From assembly GCA_004553095.1 (NCBI GenBank), contig SFMJ01000006.1, forward strand, positions 1 through 21,445: a stretch of 21,445 nucleotides of DNA, given 5' to 3'. This document shows, piece after piece, positions 6,554 to 15,510 of the stretch. The number at the start of each line of letters is the position of its first letter. Position 1 is the stretch's first letter. The notes under the pieces are model-generated. The model searched no databases, was not told the DNA's origin, and worked only from the letters and a program-made list of their open reading frames with translations. The DNA is from Bacteroidales bacterium. Lineage in GTDB: Bacteria; Bacteroidota; Bacteroidia; Bacteroidales; Muribaculaceae. Made by a program: the position numbers and the translations under genes.

Positions 6554-8677
6554 ATGGATTTTAAGTTGACATCTAAATATTTGCCTACGGGAGATCAGCC
6601 GGAGGCAATCGAAGAGTTGTCGCGCGGTGTATTGTCGGGACAACCATATCAGACACTGCTCGGCGTGACGGGTAGCGGCAAGACGTTTACGATGGCTAAC
6701 GTGATAGAGCGGGTGAAACGTCCGACTCTGATTTTGTCGCACAATAAGACCCTGGCAGCGCAGCTCTATTCGGAGTTCAAGAATTTCTTTCCGGAGAATT
6801 CGGTGCAGTATTTCGTAAGTTATTATGATTATTACCAGCCGGAGGCATATATACCCGGTTCGGATAAGTATATAGAGAAAGATCTGATGATCAATTCACA
6901 GATCGATAAGTTGCGACTCTCGACAGTTGCAGCCCTGCTATCGGGGCGTCGCGATGTTGTGGTGGTGTCGTCGGTGAGCTGTATCTATGGTATGGGGAAT
7001 CCGGAGGATTTCTCACAGACTGTGATTGAGATCTCAGTAGGAGAGACCATCAGCCGCAATGCCTTTCTCCGCAAGTTGGTAGACTCTCTCTATAGCCGCA
7101 CGGAGACGGAGCTTGGCAATGGGCAGTTTCGTGTCAAGGGAGACACGGTCGACATTATGTTGTCGTTCGAAGAGATCCAGCTTCGTGTAGTGTTCTGGGG
7201 CGATGAGATCGAGAGCATACAGACCATAGACCCGGAGAGCGGCGGAGTGATCACGAGACTTGAGGGCTTCAAGATCTACCCTGCCAATATCTTTGTGGCG
7301 TCGAAAGAGCGAACCATGCAGGCTATCGATCAGATCACGTTGGATCTGGGGGCGCAGTGTGAGTTTTTCAGGCGGGAGGGTAGGATCCTCGAGGCTGAGC
7401 GACTTCGCGAGCGTGTGACCTACGACGTGGAGATGATCAAAGAATTGGGACATTGCAGCGGCATCGAGAACTACTCTCGATACTTCGACGGGCGCGAGCC
7501 TGGGATGCGTCCCTTCTGCCTCTTGGACTATTTTCCGAAGGATTTTCTGACGATTATCGACGAGAGTCATGTGACAGTGCCGCAGCTTCGGGGCATGAAT
7601 GGTGGCGACCTGTCGCGCAAGATGAACTTGGTGGAATATGGGTTCCGTCTGCCGGCAGCGATCGACAATCGTCCTTTGAAATTTGAAGAATTCGAGGGGC
7701 TTACACCGCAAGTGATCTATGTAAGTGCCACCCCCGGTGACTATGAGATGCAGCAGACGGAGGGTATATTTACAGAGCAAGTGATCCGCCCGACCGGTCT
7801 GCTCGATCCGGAGATTGAGGTACGCCCGACCCAGAATCAGATCGACGATCTGATGGAAGAGATACGCCTACGCATCGAGCGGGATGAGCGCACCTTGGTG
7901 ACGACGCTGACCAAGCGTATGGCAGAAGAGCTCAATACTCATCTTGGGAAATGGGGCATCAACTCCGCCTATATCCATAGCGATGTCGACACGCTCGACC
8001 GCATCCGCATCCTCGAAGATTTGCGAGAAGGGCTCTATGATGTCTTGGTGGGAGTCAACCTTCTGAGAGAGGGACTTGACTTGCCGCAGGTGAGTCTTGT
8101 GGCGATACTTGATGCTGACAAAGAGGGCTTCTTGCGCAATCACCGGTCGCTGACACAGACGGCGGGACGAGCTGCTCGCAATGTTCATGGCAAGGTGATA
8201 ATGTATGCCGACAAGGTGACCGACTCCATGCAGCGGACCATCGACGAGACGGAGCGACGTCGCGCCAAGCAGATGCGCTATAACGAAGAGCATCACATCA
8301 CCCCCACACCGATCATCAAAGAGGGAGGCAACGACCTATTAGACCTCTACGAGCCGAAAGAGGGTATGAGTATGCGAGGCAAGAAGATCGCTCGCGAGCG
8401 TATGACTATCGACCCGGAGCCCCCGACTGCGGCCTCTGCTCGGCGTCCCTATATAGAAGAAGAGCAGTGCAATATGTATGCAGCCGATCCGGTGCTCGAA
8501 TATATGACCATAGATGAGATCGAACATCAGATCGACAACCTGAAGAGTCGGATGGTGGCAGCAGCCAAGCGCACCGACTTCATCGAAGCGGCACAACTTC
8601 GCGACGAGCTGGTGCGACTCACCGAGATAAAAGAGGCAAGAGAGAGAGGAGAGAATGGCGAGCAAGATGATAAATAA
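6554..8677 (+). CDS. uvrB: Excinuclease ABC subunit UvrB
   Basis: This 707-residue protein is the damage-verifying helicase of nucleotide excision repair; it receives DNA from UvrA and recruits UvrC. Walker A is GVTGSGKT (37-44). The beta-hairpin that grips the strand starts at YYDYYQPEAY (90-99). The Walker B/DEAD-like box is DESH (336-339), and helicase motif VI is QTAGRAAR (535-542). The C-terminal UVR domain that contacts UvrC spans about 653-693. The frame extends 19 codons upstream (to 6497), but family N-termini begin at FKL...PTGDQPEAI, and the promoter lies inside that extension, so 6554 is chosen. It heads an operon with ygiQ (20-bp gap) and the DPP5-like gene. Confidence 0.98.
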   Translation: MDFKLTSKYLPTGDQPEAIEELSRGVLSGQPYQTLLGVTGSGKTFTMANVIERVKRPTLILSHNKTLAAQLYSEFKNFFPENSVQYFVSYYDYYQPEAYIPGSDKYIEKDLMINSQIDKLRLSTVAALLSGRRDVVVVSSVSCIYGMGNPEDFSQTVIEISVGETISRNAFLRKLVDSLYSRTETELGNGQFRVKGDTVDIMLSFEEIQLRVVFWGDEIESIQTIDPESGGVITRLEGFKIYPANIFVASKERTMQAIDQITLDLGAQCEFFRREGRILEAERLRERVTYDVEMIKELGHCSGIENYSRYFDGREPGMRPFCLLDYFPKDFLTIIDESHVTVPQLRGMNGGDLSRKMNLVEYGFRLPAAIDNRPLKFEEFEGLTPQVIYVSATPGDYEMQQTEGIFTEQVIRPTGLLDPEIEVRPTQNQIDDLMEEIRLRIERDERTLVTTLTKRMAEELNTHLGKWGINSAYIHSDVDTLDRIRILEDLREGLYDVLVGVNLLREGLDLPQVSLVAILDADKEGFLRNHRSLTQTAGRAARNVHGKVIMYADKVTDSMQRTIDETERRRAKQMRYNEEHHITPTPIIKEGGNDLLDLYEPKEGMSMRGKKIARERMTIDPEPPTAASARRPYIEEEQCNMYAADPVLEYMTIDEIEHQIDNLKSRMVAAAKRTDFIEAAQLRDELVRLTEIKEARERGENGEQDDK

Positions 8678-8697
8678 GATATAGAGGACAACAGATT

Positions 8698-10575
8698 ATG
8701 GCATTAAAGAGTGACTTTCTACCGACCACACGCGAAGAGATGGCGATGCAGGGCTGGGATCGTGCCGACATCATCCTCTTCACCGGGGATGCCTATATCG
8801 ACCATCCATCGTTTGGCGCGTCGGTGATCGGCAGAGTATTGCAGCGAGCCGGCTACCGCGTGGCGATAGTACCTCAACCCAATTGGCGGGATGACCTGCG
8901 CGACTTCCGCAAGCTTGGAGAGCCCCGTCTCTTCTTCGGTGTCACCGCCGGAGCAATGGATTCGATGGTGAATCACTACACTGCCAATCGGCGTTTGCGA
9001 CACGACGATGCCTACACGGCAGGGGGAAGACATGGCATGCGCCCCGATATGCCGACCATCGTCTATAGCCGTATATTGAAAGAGCTTTATCCCGACGTGC
9101 CTGTGATAGCCGGAGGCATCGAAGCCTCCCTACGTCGCGTGGCACATTATGACTATTGGGAAGATCGGTTGCGCCCCTCGATACTCTGCGAATCGGCAGC
9201 CGACATGGTGTGCTATGGCATGGGAGAGCGGACAATGCTCGCCTTGGCACGCCGCATAGAGCATGGGGAGAAGATCGGTGAGATCACCGACGTGCCCCAG
9301 ACCGCCTTTCTGAGCTGCGAAGAGCCGCAAGAGGGAGACATCGTGCTCCACTCCTACGAAGCATGCCTGAAGAACAAGAAACTGCAAGCGCTCAACTTCC
9401 GCCATGTCGAAGAAGAATCGAACAAATATGAGGGTAGAGTGATCTGGCAAGAGGCGAAAGGGGATAGGGTCAAGATCAACCCTATGTATCCGCCGATGAC
9501 CACCGAAGAGATAGACTCCACGTTCGACCTCCCCTACACACGCCTCCCCCACCCTCGCTACAAAGGGAAGGTGATCCCCGCCTACGAGATGATCCGTCAC
9601 TCGGTGTGCATGCACCGCGGATGCTTCGGCGGATGCGCCTTCTGCACGATATCAGCCCATCAAGGGAAATTTATTGCCTCTCGATCGAAAGAATCGATAG
9701 CCCGGGAGGTGGGTCAAGTCACCCGCATGGATGACTTCAAGGGTTATATCTCCGACTTGGGAGGGCCCTCTGCCAATATGTATGGCATGGGAGGTAAAGA
9801 CCGCGGTATATGCAGTCGTTGTGTTCGTCCCTCCTGTCTTCATCCCAAGCCCTGTCCCAACCTCGACAACGACCATAGTCGACTCATGGAAGTATATCGG
9901 ATGGTGGATGCAATGCCAGGGGTAAAGAAATCATTTATCGGTAGCGGTGTGCGTTATGATCTCGCCATGCATCCGAGTGGCGACACGTCAGTCGATGCCG
10001 TCAACCGAGAATACATCCACGAGTTGATAGCGCGCCATGTGAGCGGGCGACTTAAGGTTGCACCCGAGCACACTGCCGACGAAGTCTTGGCATGTATGCG
10101 CAAGCCGAGTTTCGAGCAATTTCGCAAATTCAAGCGCATCTTCGACCGTGTCAATGCCGAAGAGGGATTGCGCCAGCAACTCATCCCCTACTTCATCTCC
10201 TCACATCCGGGATGTCGCGAAGAGCACATGGCGGAACTTGCCGCCATCACCAAGGGATTGAACTTTCAGCTCGAACAAGTGCAAGATTTTACACCGACGC
10301 CAATGACGGTCGCTACGGAGATCTACTACACCGGCTATCATCCCTACACCGGGGAGAAGATGTATACTGCCCGCGGAGAGCGCGAGAAATTGGCACAGCG
10401 GCAATTTTTCTTCTGGTGGAAGCCGGAGTGTCGTGCGGAGATCATCGCCGAACTGAGGAAGATGCGCCGTCCCGATCTGGTCGAAGCCCTCTATGGCAAC
10501 AAGCCGGAGAGAGGCAATCGCCGGGATGCCGGACGAACATGGAAAAAAAATAAAAACTCTAATCATAAAAAATAA
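8698..10575 (+). CDS. ygiQ: YgiQ-family radical SAM protein
   Basis: This 625-residue cytoplasmic protein belongs to the YgiQ (UPF0313) group of radical S-adenosylmethionine enzymes, whose reaction is not known. An N-terminal B12-binding-like region (about 20-200) precedes the SAM domain. The cluster motif is C309-x3-C313-x2-C316 (HRGCFGGCAFCT), the spacing that holds a 4Fe-4S cluster. A second cysteine set, C372-x2-C375-x4-C380-x5-C386 (ending CPNL), is typical of the family and could bind another metal or cluster. The C-terminal tail is basic (Lys/Asn-rich). It lies in one operon between uvrB (20 bp) and the S9 peptidase (26 bp); a functional link to repair is not implied. Confidence 0.95.
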   Translation: MALKSDFLPTTREEMAMQGWDRADIILFTGDAYIDHPSFGASVIGRVLQRAGYRVAIVPQPNWRDDLRDFRKLGEPRLFFGVTAGAMDSMVNHYTANRRLRHDDAYTAGGRHGMRPDMPTIVYSRILKELYPDVPVIAGGIEASLRRVAHYDYWEDRLRPSILCESAADMVCYGMGERTMLALARRIEHGEKIGEITDVPQTAFLSCEEPQEGDIVLHSYEACLKNKKLQALNFRHVEEESNKYEGRVIWQEAKGDRVKINPMYPPMTTEEIDSTFDLPYTRLPHPRYKGKVIPAYEMIRHSVCMHRGCFGGCAFCTISAHQGKFIASRSKESIAREVGQVTRMDDFKGYISDLGGPSANMYGMGGKDRGICSRCVRPSCLHPKPCPNLDNDHSRLMEVYRMVDAMPGVKKSFIGSGVRYDLAMHPSGDTSVDAVNREYIHELIARHVSGRLKVAPEHTADEVLACMRKPSFEQFRKFKRIFDRVNAEEGLRQQLIPYFISSHPGCREEHMAELAAITKGLNFQLEQVQDFTPTPMTVATEIYYTGYHPYTGEKMYTARGEREKLAQRQFFFWWKPECRAEIIAELRKMRRPDLVEALYGNKPERGNRRDAGRTWKKNKNSNHKK

Positions 10576-10601
10576 TATCATTAAAAAGACACGAAGAGAT
10601 T

Positions 10602-12740
10602 ATGAACAAGACAAATCTGACAATGTGTGCAATGTTAATGCCCATGGTCTTGAGTGGATGCTCCGGGACGGGCGAACAAGAGAAAATCATCGAGAAACCT
10701 GAAGTAAAGGTAGAGGATGGGATGCTGACTCCTGAAGTGCTGGAAGCCTTCGGACGCATCACAGAGGCAGTACCCTCACCCGATGGCAAGCAGATAGCAC
10801 TGACCATGAGCTATGAAGACATAGCAGAGAACAAGGGCAATGCAGAGATCTATCTCATCACGGCCGAGGGTGGCGAAATGAAACGCCTCACCAAGACAGC
10901 AGGCTCCGAGTCGAATCTACAATGGATCGAGAATGGCGAGCGTATCGCCTTCCTGCGTATGGACAAAGAGAGCGAGACGATGCAGATCTATAGCATCAAG
11001 GCCGACGGCAGCGGCGAGCAGAAGATGAGCTCCGAATCTCGCGGCATCGAGAGCTTCAAGATCAGTCCCGACGGTAAGCATGTGATCTACTCCTCAGCCA
11101 TCGACGACTTCCACAAGCCTGATGAAGAGCTCTACAAAGATCTTCCGAAGACTACGGGAAAGGTGATCGACGACCTTGGCTACAAGCATTGGGATGAATG
11201 GGTGAGCAAGATACCCCATCCCTTCTTGGCAGAGATCGAAGGCAATAAGGTAAAAGAGGGTAAGGATATCATGGCCGACGAGCCTTACGAGTGTCCGATG
11301 CGACCCTTCGGCGGCGCCGAGTCATTCGCTTGGACTCCCGACAGCAAGCAGCTGGTATATGTCAGCCGCAAGCTGAAGGGTAAAGACTATGTTTTCTCCA
11401 CCGACTCCAACCTCTATCTCTATGACTTGGCAAGCGGCAAGACCGAGCAGCTCACGGGCGAAGGCTTCCCCGGCTATGACACCGACCCGGTGTTCTCGCC
11501 CGACGGCAAGAGCTTGGCATGGCTATCGATGCCCACCGCCAAGTATGAGAGCGATAAGAAGCGTCTGATGGTGATGGATATGTCGACACGTCAGAGCCGC
11601 GATCTAACTGAAAATTGGGACTATTGGCCCGAGAATATCGCCTGGGGTAAGGATGGCAAGAAGATATGGTTCACCGGATACTACCAGGGCACAGAGCCGG
11701 TGTTCACGATCGATGTCAACGACTGTCGTATCGACACCATCGCCGCCGGGCAGTATGACTATGCCACCGTCACTCCGATCGACAATGAGAATGCCATCAC
11801 CTTGCGCCACTCCATGCGTGAGCCCAATGAGGTGTATGCCGTCAACAAGCAGGGTGTAAAGCAACTCACCACTGCCAATAAAGGACTTCTCGACCAGCTG
11901 AAGCTTGGCGAAGTGAAGAAGGTAATCGTGCCGACCACCGATGGCAAAGAGATGACCTGCTGGGAGATCCTTCCCCCCGACTTTGATCCTAACAAGAAAT
12001 ATCCGGCAATCCTCTACTGCCAGGGTGGGCCACAGCAAGCAGTGAGCCAGTTCTGGAGCTATCGATGGAACTTTATGATTATGGCAGCCCACGGCTATAT
12101 CGTGATAGCGCCCAACCGACATGGCGTACCCGGTTTCGGCACGGAATGGAATCGCGAGATCTCGGGCGATTATGGTGGTCAGAACATGCAAGACTACTAT
12201 GCCGCCACCGACTATATCAAATCGCGACCCTACGTAGATGCCGAACATGTAGGAGCCATCGGCGCCAGCTATGGTGGATTCTCGGTATATTGGTTGGCAG
12301 GACACAATGATGGTCGCTATGCAGCCCTTGTAGCACATGCCGGCATCTTCAACGTAGAGTCACAATATCTTGAGACGGAAGAAATGTGGTTTGCCGACTT
12401 CGATCTTGGCGGTCCCTATTGGGACAAAGAGAATGCAGTGGCACAGCGCACCTACGCCAACTCGCCCCACCGCTATGTGGATCGCTGGGAGGCACCGATG
12501 CTGATCACCGTTGGCGAGCTTGACTATCGCATTTTGGCCTCACAAGGCATGATGGCGTTCAACGCAGCGAAGATGCGCGGATTGGATGCAGAGATGCTCG
12601 TCTTCCCCGACGAGAATCACTGGGTATTAAAGCCACAGAATGCGATTTTATGGCAGCGCACCTTCTTCCGCTTCCTCGACAAGCACCTGAAATCAGCCGC
12701 CAAGCCGGCAGAATCTAACAAGCCGGCAGAATCTAAATAA
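10602..12740 (+). CDS. Lipoprotein S9 prolyl-oligopeptidase family peptidase, DPP5-like
   Basis: This 712-residue serine peptidase resembles dipeptidyl-peptidase 5 of Porphyromonas, which releases N-terminal dipeptides so amino-acid-fermenting bacteria can use proteins. An N-terminal lipobox (VLSGC, C20) predicts lipidation; the residues after it do not show an obvious acidic surface-export signal, so a periplasmic location is plausible. A beta-propeller with repeated SPDGK motifs spans about 40-440, and an alpha/beta-hydrolase domain follows. The catalytic triad is S556 (GASYGGFS), D641 (GELDYRI) and H673 (ENHW). The C-terminus holds a doubled KPAES segment from an 18-bp duplication (12702-12737). 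It is the last gene of the uvrB operon and is followed by a strong hairpin. Exact specificity is inferred from similarity. Confidence 0.9.
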   Translation: MNKTNLTMCAMLMPMVLSGCSGTGEQEKIIEKPEVKVEDGMLTPEVLEAFGRITEAVPSPDGKQIALTMSYEDIAENKGNAEIYLITAEGGEMKRLTKTAGSESNLQWIENGERIAFLRMDKESETMQIYSIKADGSGEQKMSSESRGIESFKISPDGKHVIYSSAIDDFHKPDEELYKDLPKTTGKVIDDLGYKHWDEWVSKIPHPFLAEIEGNKVKEGKDIMADEPYECPMRPFGGAESFAWTPDSKQLVYVSRKLKGKDYVFSTDSNLYLYDLASGKTEQLTGEGFPGYDTDPVFSPDGKSLAWLSMPTAKYESDKKRLMVMDMSTRQSRDLTENWDYWPENIAWGKDGKKIWFTGYYQGTEPVFTIDVNDCRIDTIAAGQYDYATVTPIDNENAITLRHSMREPNEVYAVNKQGVKQLTTANKGLLDQLKLGEVKKVIVPTTDGKEMTCWEILPPDFDPNKKYPAILYCQGGPQQAVSQFWSYRWNFMIMAAHGYIVIAPNRHGVPGFGTEWNREISGDYGGQNMQDYYAATDYIKSRPYVDAEHVGAIGASYGGFSVYWLAGHNDGRYAALVAHAGIFNVESQYLETEEMWFADFDLGGPYWDKENAVAQRTYANSPHRYVDRWEAPMLITVGELDYRILASQGMMAFNAAKMRGLDAEMLVFPDENHWVLKPQNAILWQRTFFRFLDKHLKSAAKPAESNKPAESK
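12702..12737 (+). repeat. 18-bp tandem duplication at the end of the peptidase gene
   Basis: Two copies of aagccggcagaatctaa(c/a) sit head to tail (12702-12719 and 12720-12737), directly before the stop codon. They encode KPAESN then KPAESK, a recent in-frame duplication in a non-catalytic tail. Confidence 0.95.
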
Positions 12741-12774
12741 AATAGCGGTCCGCATCAAAGCCGACACATAGCCC

Positions 12775-12833
12775 AAGCGTCAGAAAACTACGGCAAAAAC
12801 AAAATTTATCCGTAGATTTCTGACGCTTTTATT
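12775..12833 (+). terminator. Terminator of the uvrB operon
   Basis: A 19-bp stem with one mismatch (12775-12793 with 12810-12828; aagcgtcagaaaactacgg against ccgtagatttctgacgctt) encloses a 16-nt A-rich loop and is followed by ttatttt. It ends the uvrB - ygiQ - peptidase transcript and insulates feoAB. Confidence 0.85.
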
Positions 12834-12881
12834 TTGGGGGGATGTGGAGAATAGTCTATGGACAAAGCGAGGGTGGGCTTT

Positions 12882-12901
12882 TTTAGAGCGCGTTCCTTAA
12901 A
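12882..12901 (+). repeat. Interspersed intergenic motif, copy C
   Basis: This is the same 20-bp sequence as copy B (6460-6479). It lies 16 nt upstream of the feoAB -33 box and 125 nt before the feoAB start, a position suited to an activator or an upstream regulatory site. Confidence 0.88.
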
Positions 12902-12917
12902 AAAAGAGGGTGGAAAA

Positions 12918-12949
12918 TTTGGTTGTGGGGATTATAGTGTGTAATTTTG
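12918..12949 (+). promoter_or_regulatory. feoAB promoter, Bacteroidota type
   Basis: TTTG (12918-12921) and TAATTTTG (12942-12949) are separated by 20 nt and match the -33/-7 consensus. The predicted transcript start near 12956 leaves a leader of about 70 nt with no convincing hairpin or Fur-like box. Confidence 0.75.
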
Positions 12950-13025
12950 TATTATTGTGCGCTTTTGTTACATGGCGCTTTTATAGGGCGTATGTTATGG
13001 TGCGCATGCTAAAATTATAGGAATT

Positions 13026-15473
13026 ATGCAGTTGTCGGAATTAAAGCCGGGACAGACCGGCGTTATAACCAAAGTATTGGGACATGGCGCCTTCCGCAAG
13101 AGGGTGATGGAGATGGGATTCGTAAGAGGACGCGAGATAAAGGTAGTGTTGAATGCGCCACTCCAAGACCCTGTGAAATATGCCTTAATGGGCTATGAGG
13201 TGTCGTTGCGGCGCGCCGAGGCAAACCTGATCGAAGTCGAGCTACTCGAAGACTGGCAAAACCGGGAAGAAAATGCGGAGAACCTGCCGGAAGTGGCAGA
13301 GAATGATGAATGTAATGTGCCGGTGCGTCTACGCCTCGACAAGATCATCAACGTTGCGCTGATCGGCAACCCCAACTGCGGCAAGACCTCACTGTTCAAC
13401 CATGTGTCGGGGGCCCGCGAACATGTGGGCAACTATGCCGGAGTGACCGTAGGGGCCAAAGAGGGGCATATCCGATATCATGGGTATCATATCAATATCG
13501 TCGACCTGCCGGGCACTTATTCCCTCTCAGCCTACTCCCCCGAAGAACTCTATGTGATGCGCTATCTGCGACAAGAGACACCCGACGTGATCATCAACGT
13601 AGTAGTCTCCTCGAACATGGAGCGCAACCTCTACCTCACAACCGAATTGATCGACCTGAACCTGCCTATGGTGATGTGTCTGAACATGTATGACGAGTTA
13701 AAGAAATCGGGCATACAGTTAGACCATGACTCCCTTGGCAAGATGTTGGGCGTGCCAATCGTACCGACGATAGCTGCAACCGGCTGGGGTGTCGAAGATC
13801 TTCTGGAGCGAGTGATCGAAGTGTATGAAATGCGCAACCCGGTGACACGCCACATCCATATCCGCATGAATCCTGTAATCGAATCGGCAGTGGGGAGGAT
13901 GAATCGAGAGTTCAAGAGCGACCCGAGCGTCACCGAGCATATATCGCCCCGTTTCATGGCGATAAAATATCTGGAACATGATCCGGAGATCGAATCCACC
14001 CTCCGCGACAACCCCTCCTATCCACGCTGGGAAGAGATGCGACGCGAAGAAGAGGGCAAGATCTCGGCGAGCATCAACGAAGATGTGGCCTCGGCGATCT
14101 CGGCCGACAAATATGGCTTCGTGCAGGGAGCACTCCGCGAGACGATGAGCGGAGGTGAAGAGCGCCATAAAGACAACACCAAGCTGATCGACGCCGTAGT
14201 GACAAGCAAACTCTTCGGATTTCCCCTCTTCATAGCTGCGATGTGGCTGATGTTCTGGGCTACATTCAAATTGGGGAGTTATCCGATGGGATGGATCGAA
14301 TCATTGGTGGGATGGATCTCCGGGATGCTCGACCGCGTGCTGAGCGACGGCCCGCTGAAAGATATGCTCTTGGATGGAGTGATCGGGGGTGTGGGAGGAG
14401 TGATAGTGTTCCTGCCCAATATCTTGATACTCTACGCCTTCATCAGCTTTATGGAAGACTCCGGCTATATGGCGCGAGTTGCCTTCATCATGGACCGACT
14501 GATGCACAAGATGGGGCTACATGGCAAATCCTTCATACCAATGATCATGGGATTCGGGTGTAACGTTCCGGCTGTGATGTCGACACGCATCATCGAGAGC
14601 AAATCGAGTCGACTTATCACCATACTGATCAATCCCTTCATGAGTTGTTCGGCTCGAATTCCGATCTACGTCCTACTGGCCGGAGCATTCTTCCCGCAAT
14701 ATGGTGCGGTGGTCTTCGTAGGGCTCTACCTTTTAGGCATCCTGGTGGCGGCGTTGACGGCGCGACTTATGCGCAAGGTATGGTTCAAGAAAGATGAGAC
14801 CCCCTTCGTGATGGAGCTTCCCCCCTACCGCGTGCCGACGTTGAAGGCTACGATGCGCAATATGTGGAGCAAAGCCGATCAATATCTTCGCAAGATGGGA
14901 GGTTTGATCCTGGTGGCATCGATCATCATTTGGGCACTCAGTTACTTTCCCCACTACGACATAGGCGACATTCCAGCCGACTATCGAGCCAACATCGCCA
15001 AAGAGATGGCGGCGATCGAAGCCCCCCACACACCTGAAGAGCTTGACGCCATCGCCACATCGGAATATCAGCAAGAGCACTCCATCTTGGGTCGCATCGG
15101 TAAAGCAATCGAGCCGACAGTTCGTCCACTTGGTTTCGAATGGCAGACAAGTGTGTCACTAATGGCAGGCGCGGCAGCCAAAGAGACCGTGGTCTCCACC
15201 TTGGGAGTGCTATATGGAGGCGAAGACTCCTCAGAATCGCTTGTAAAGCGACTTCAGACTCCGTCGCAAGTGACAGGCAAGGCCCCCTTCACGGCGGCTT
15301 CCGCCATGGCGTTCATGGTCTTCGTGTTGCTCTACTTCCCCTGTATAGCGACCTTAGCGGCCATCAAGCGCGAGACCGAGAGTTGGGGTTACACACTCTT
15401 CGCGATCCTCTACAACACCGGATTGGCATGGATCCTGGCATGGATCACCTACCGGATAGCGAGCATGGTATAA
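13026..15473 (+). CDS. feoB: Fused FeoA-FeoB ferrous iron transporter
   Basis: This 815-residue inner-membrane protein takes up ferrous iron (some Bacteroidota paralogues prefer manganese). Residues 1-75 are a FeoA-type SH3 domain fused to the front of FeoB. The cytoplasmic G domain has G1 GNPNCGKT (114-121), G3 DLPG (160-163) and G4 NMYD (220-223); N117 corresponds to the residue that coordinates the activating potassium ion in other FeoB proteins. The membrane part contains the two Gate repeats with the conserved GFGCNVPAVMSTR and MSCSARIPIY motifs, then a FeoB C-terminal segment. FeoA fusion is usual in this phylum and replaces a separate feoA gene. It has its own promoter. No terminator is seen before clpC, so some read-through is possible. 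Confidence 0.97.
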   Translation: MQLSELKPGQTGVITKVLGHGAFRKRVMEMGFVRGREIKVVLNAPLQDPVKYALMGYEVSLRRAEANLIEVELLEDWQNREENAENLPEVAENDECNVPVRLRLDKIINVALIGNPNCGKTSLFNHVSGAREHVGNYAGVTVGAKEGHIRYHGYHINIVDLPGTYSLSAYSPEELYVMRYLRQETPDVIINVVVSSNMERNLYLTTELIDLNLPMVMCLNMYDELKKSGIQLDHDSLGKMLGVPIVPTIAATGWGVEDLLERVIEVYEMRNPVTRHIHIRMNPVIESAVGRMNREFKSDPSVTEHISPRFMAIKYLEHDPEIESTLRDNPSYPRWEEMRREEEGKISASINEDVASAISADKYGFVQGALRETMSGGEERHKDNTKLIDAVVTSKLFGFPLFIAAMWLMFWATFKLGSYPMGWIESLVGWISGMLDRVLSDGPLKDMLLDGVIGGVGGVIVFLPNILILYAFISFMEDSGYMARVAFIMDRLMHKMGLHGKSFIPMIMGFGCNVPAVMSTRIIESKSSRLITILINPFMSCSARIPIYVLLAGAFFPQYGAVVFVGLYLLGILVAALTARLMRKVWFKKDETPFVMELPPYRVPTLKATMRNMWSKADQYLRKMGGLILVASIIIWALSYFPHYDIGDIPADYRANIAKEMAAIEAPHTPEELDAIATSEYQQEHSILGRIGKAIEPTVRPLGFEWQTSVSLMAGAAAKETVVSTLGVLYGGEDSSESLVKRLQTPSQVTGKAPFTAASAMAFMVFVLLYFPCIATLAAIKRETESWGYTLFAILYNTGLAWILAWITYRIASMV

Positions 15474-15496
15474 GAGCGCGTTAAAACGCGTTCTAA
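15471..15496. repeat. Near-palindrome related to the interspersed motif (copy D)
   Basis: Starting in the feoAB stop codon, arms gcgcgtt and aacgcgt face each other across 2 nt. The perfect core is cgcgtt-aa-aacgcg (15477-15490), and the whole 26-bp unit pairs with one G-T and one mismatch. The left arm (agagcgcgtt) matches copies A-C; the right arm ends in gcgttctaa. There is no T run, so it is not a terminator. It lies about 105-130 bp upstream of the clpC sigma-54 site. Confidence 0.8.
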
Positions 15497-15510
15497 CGGC
15501 CAACACCATG

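Noticed and set aside
7034..7780. 248-codon minus-strand frame opposite uvrB
   Set aside because: Antisense shadow of conserved UvrB coding sequence.
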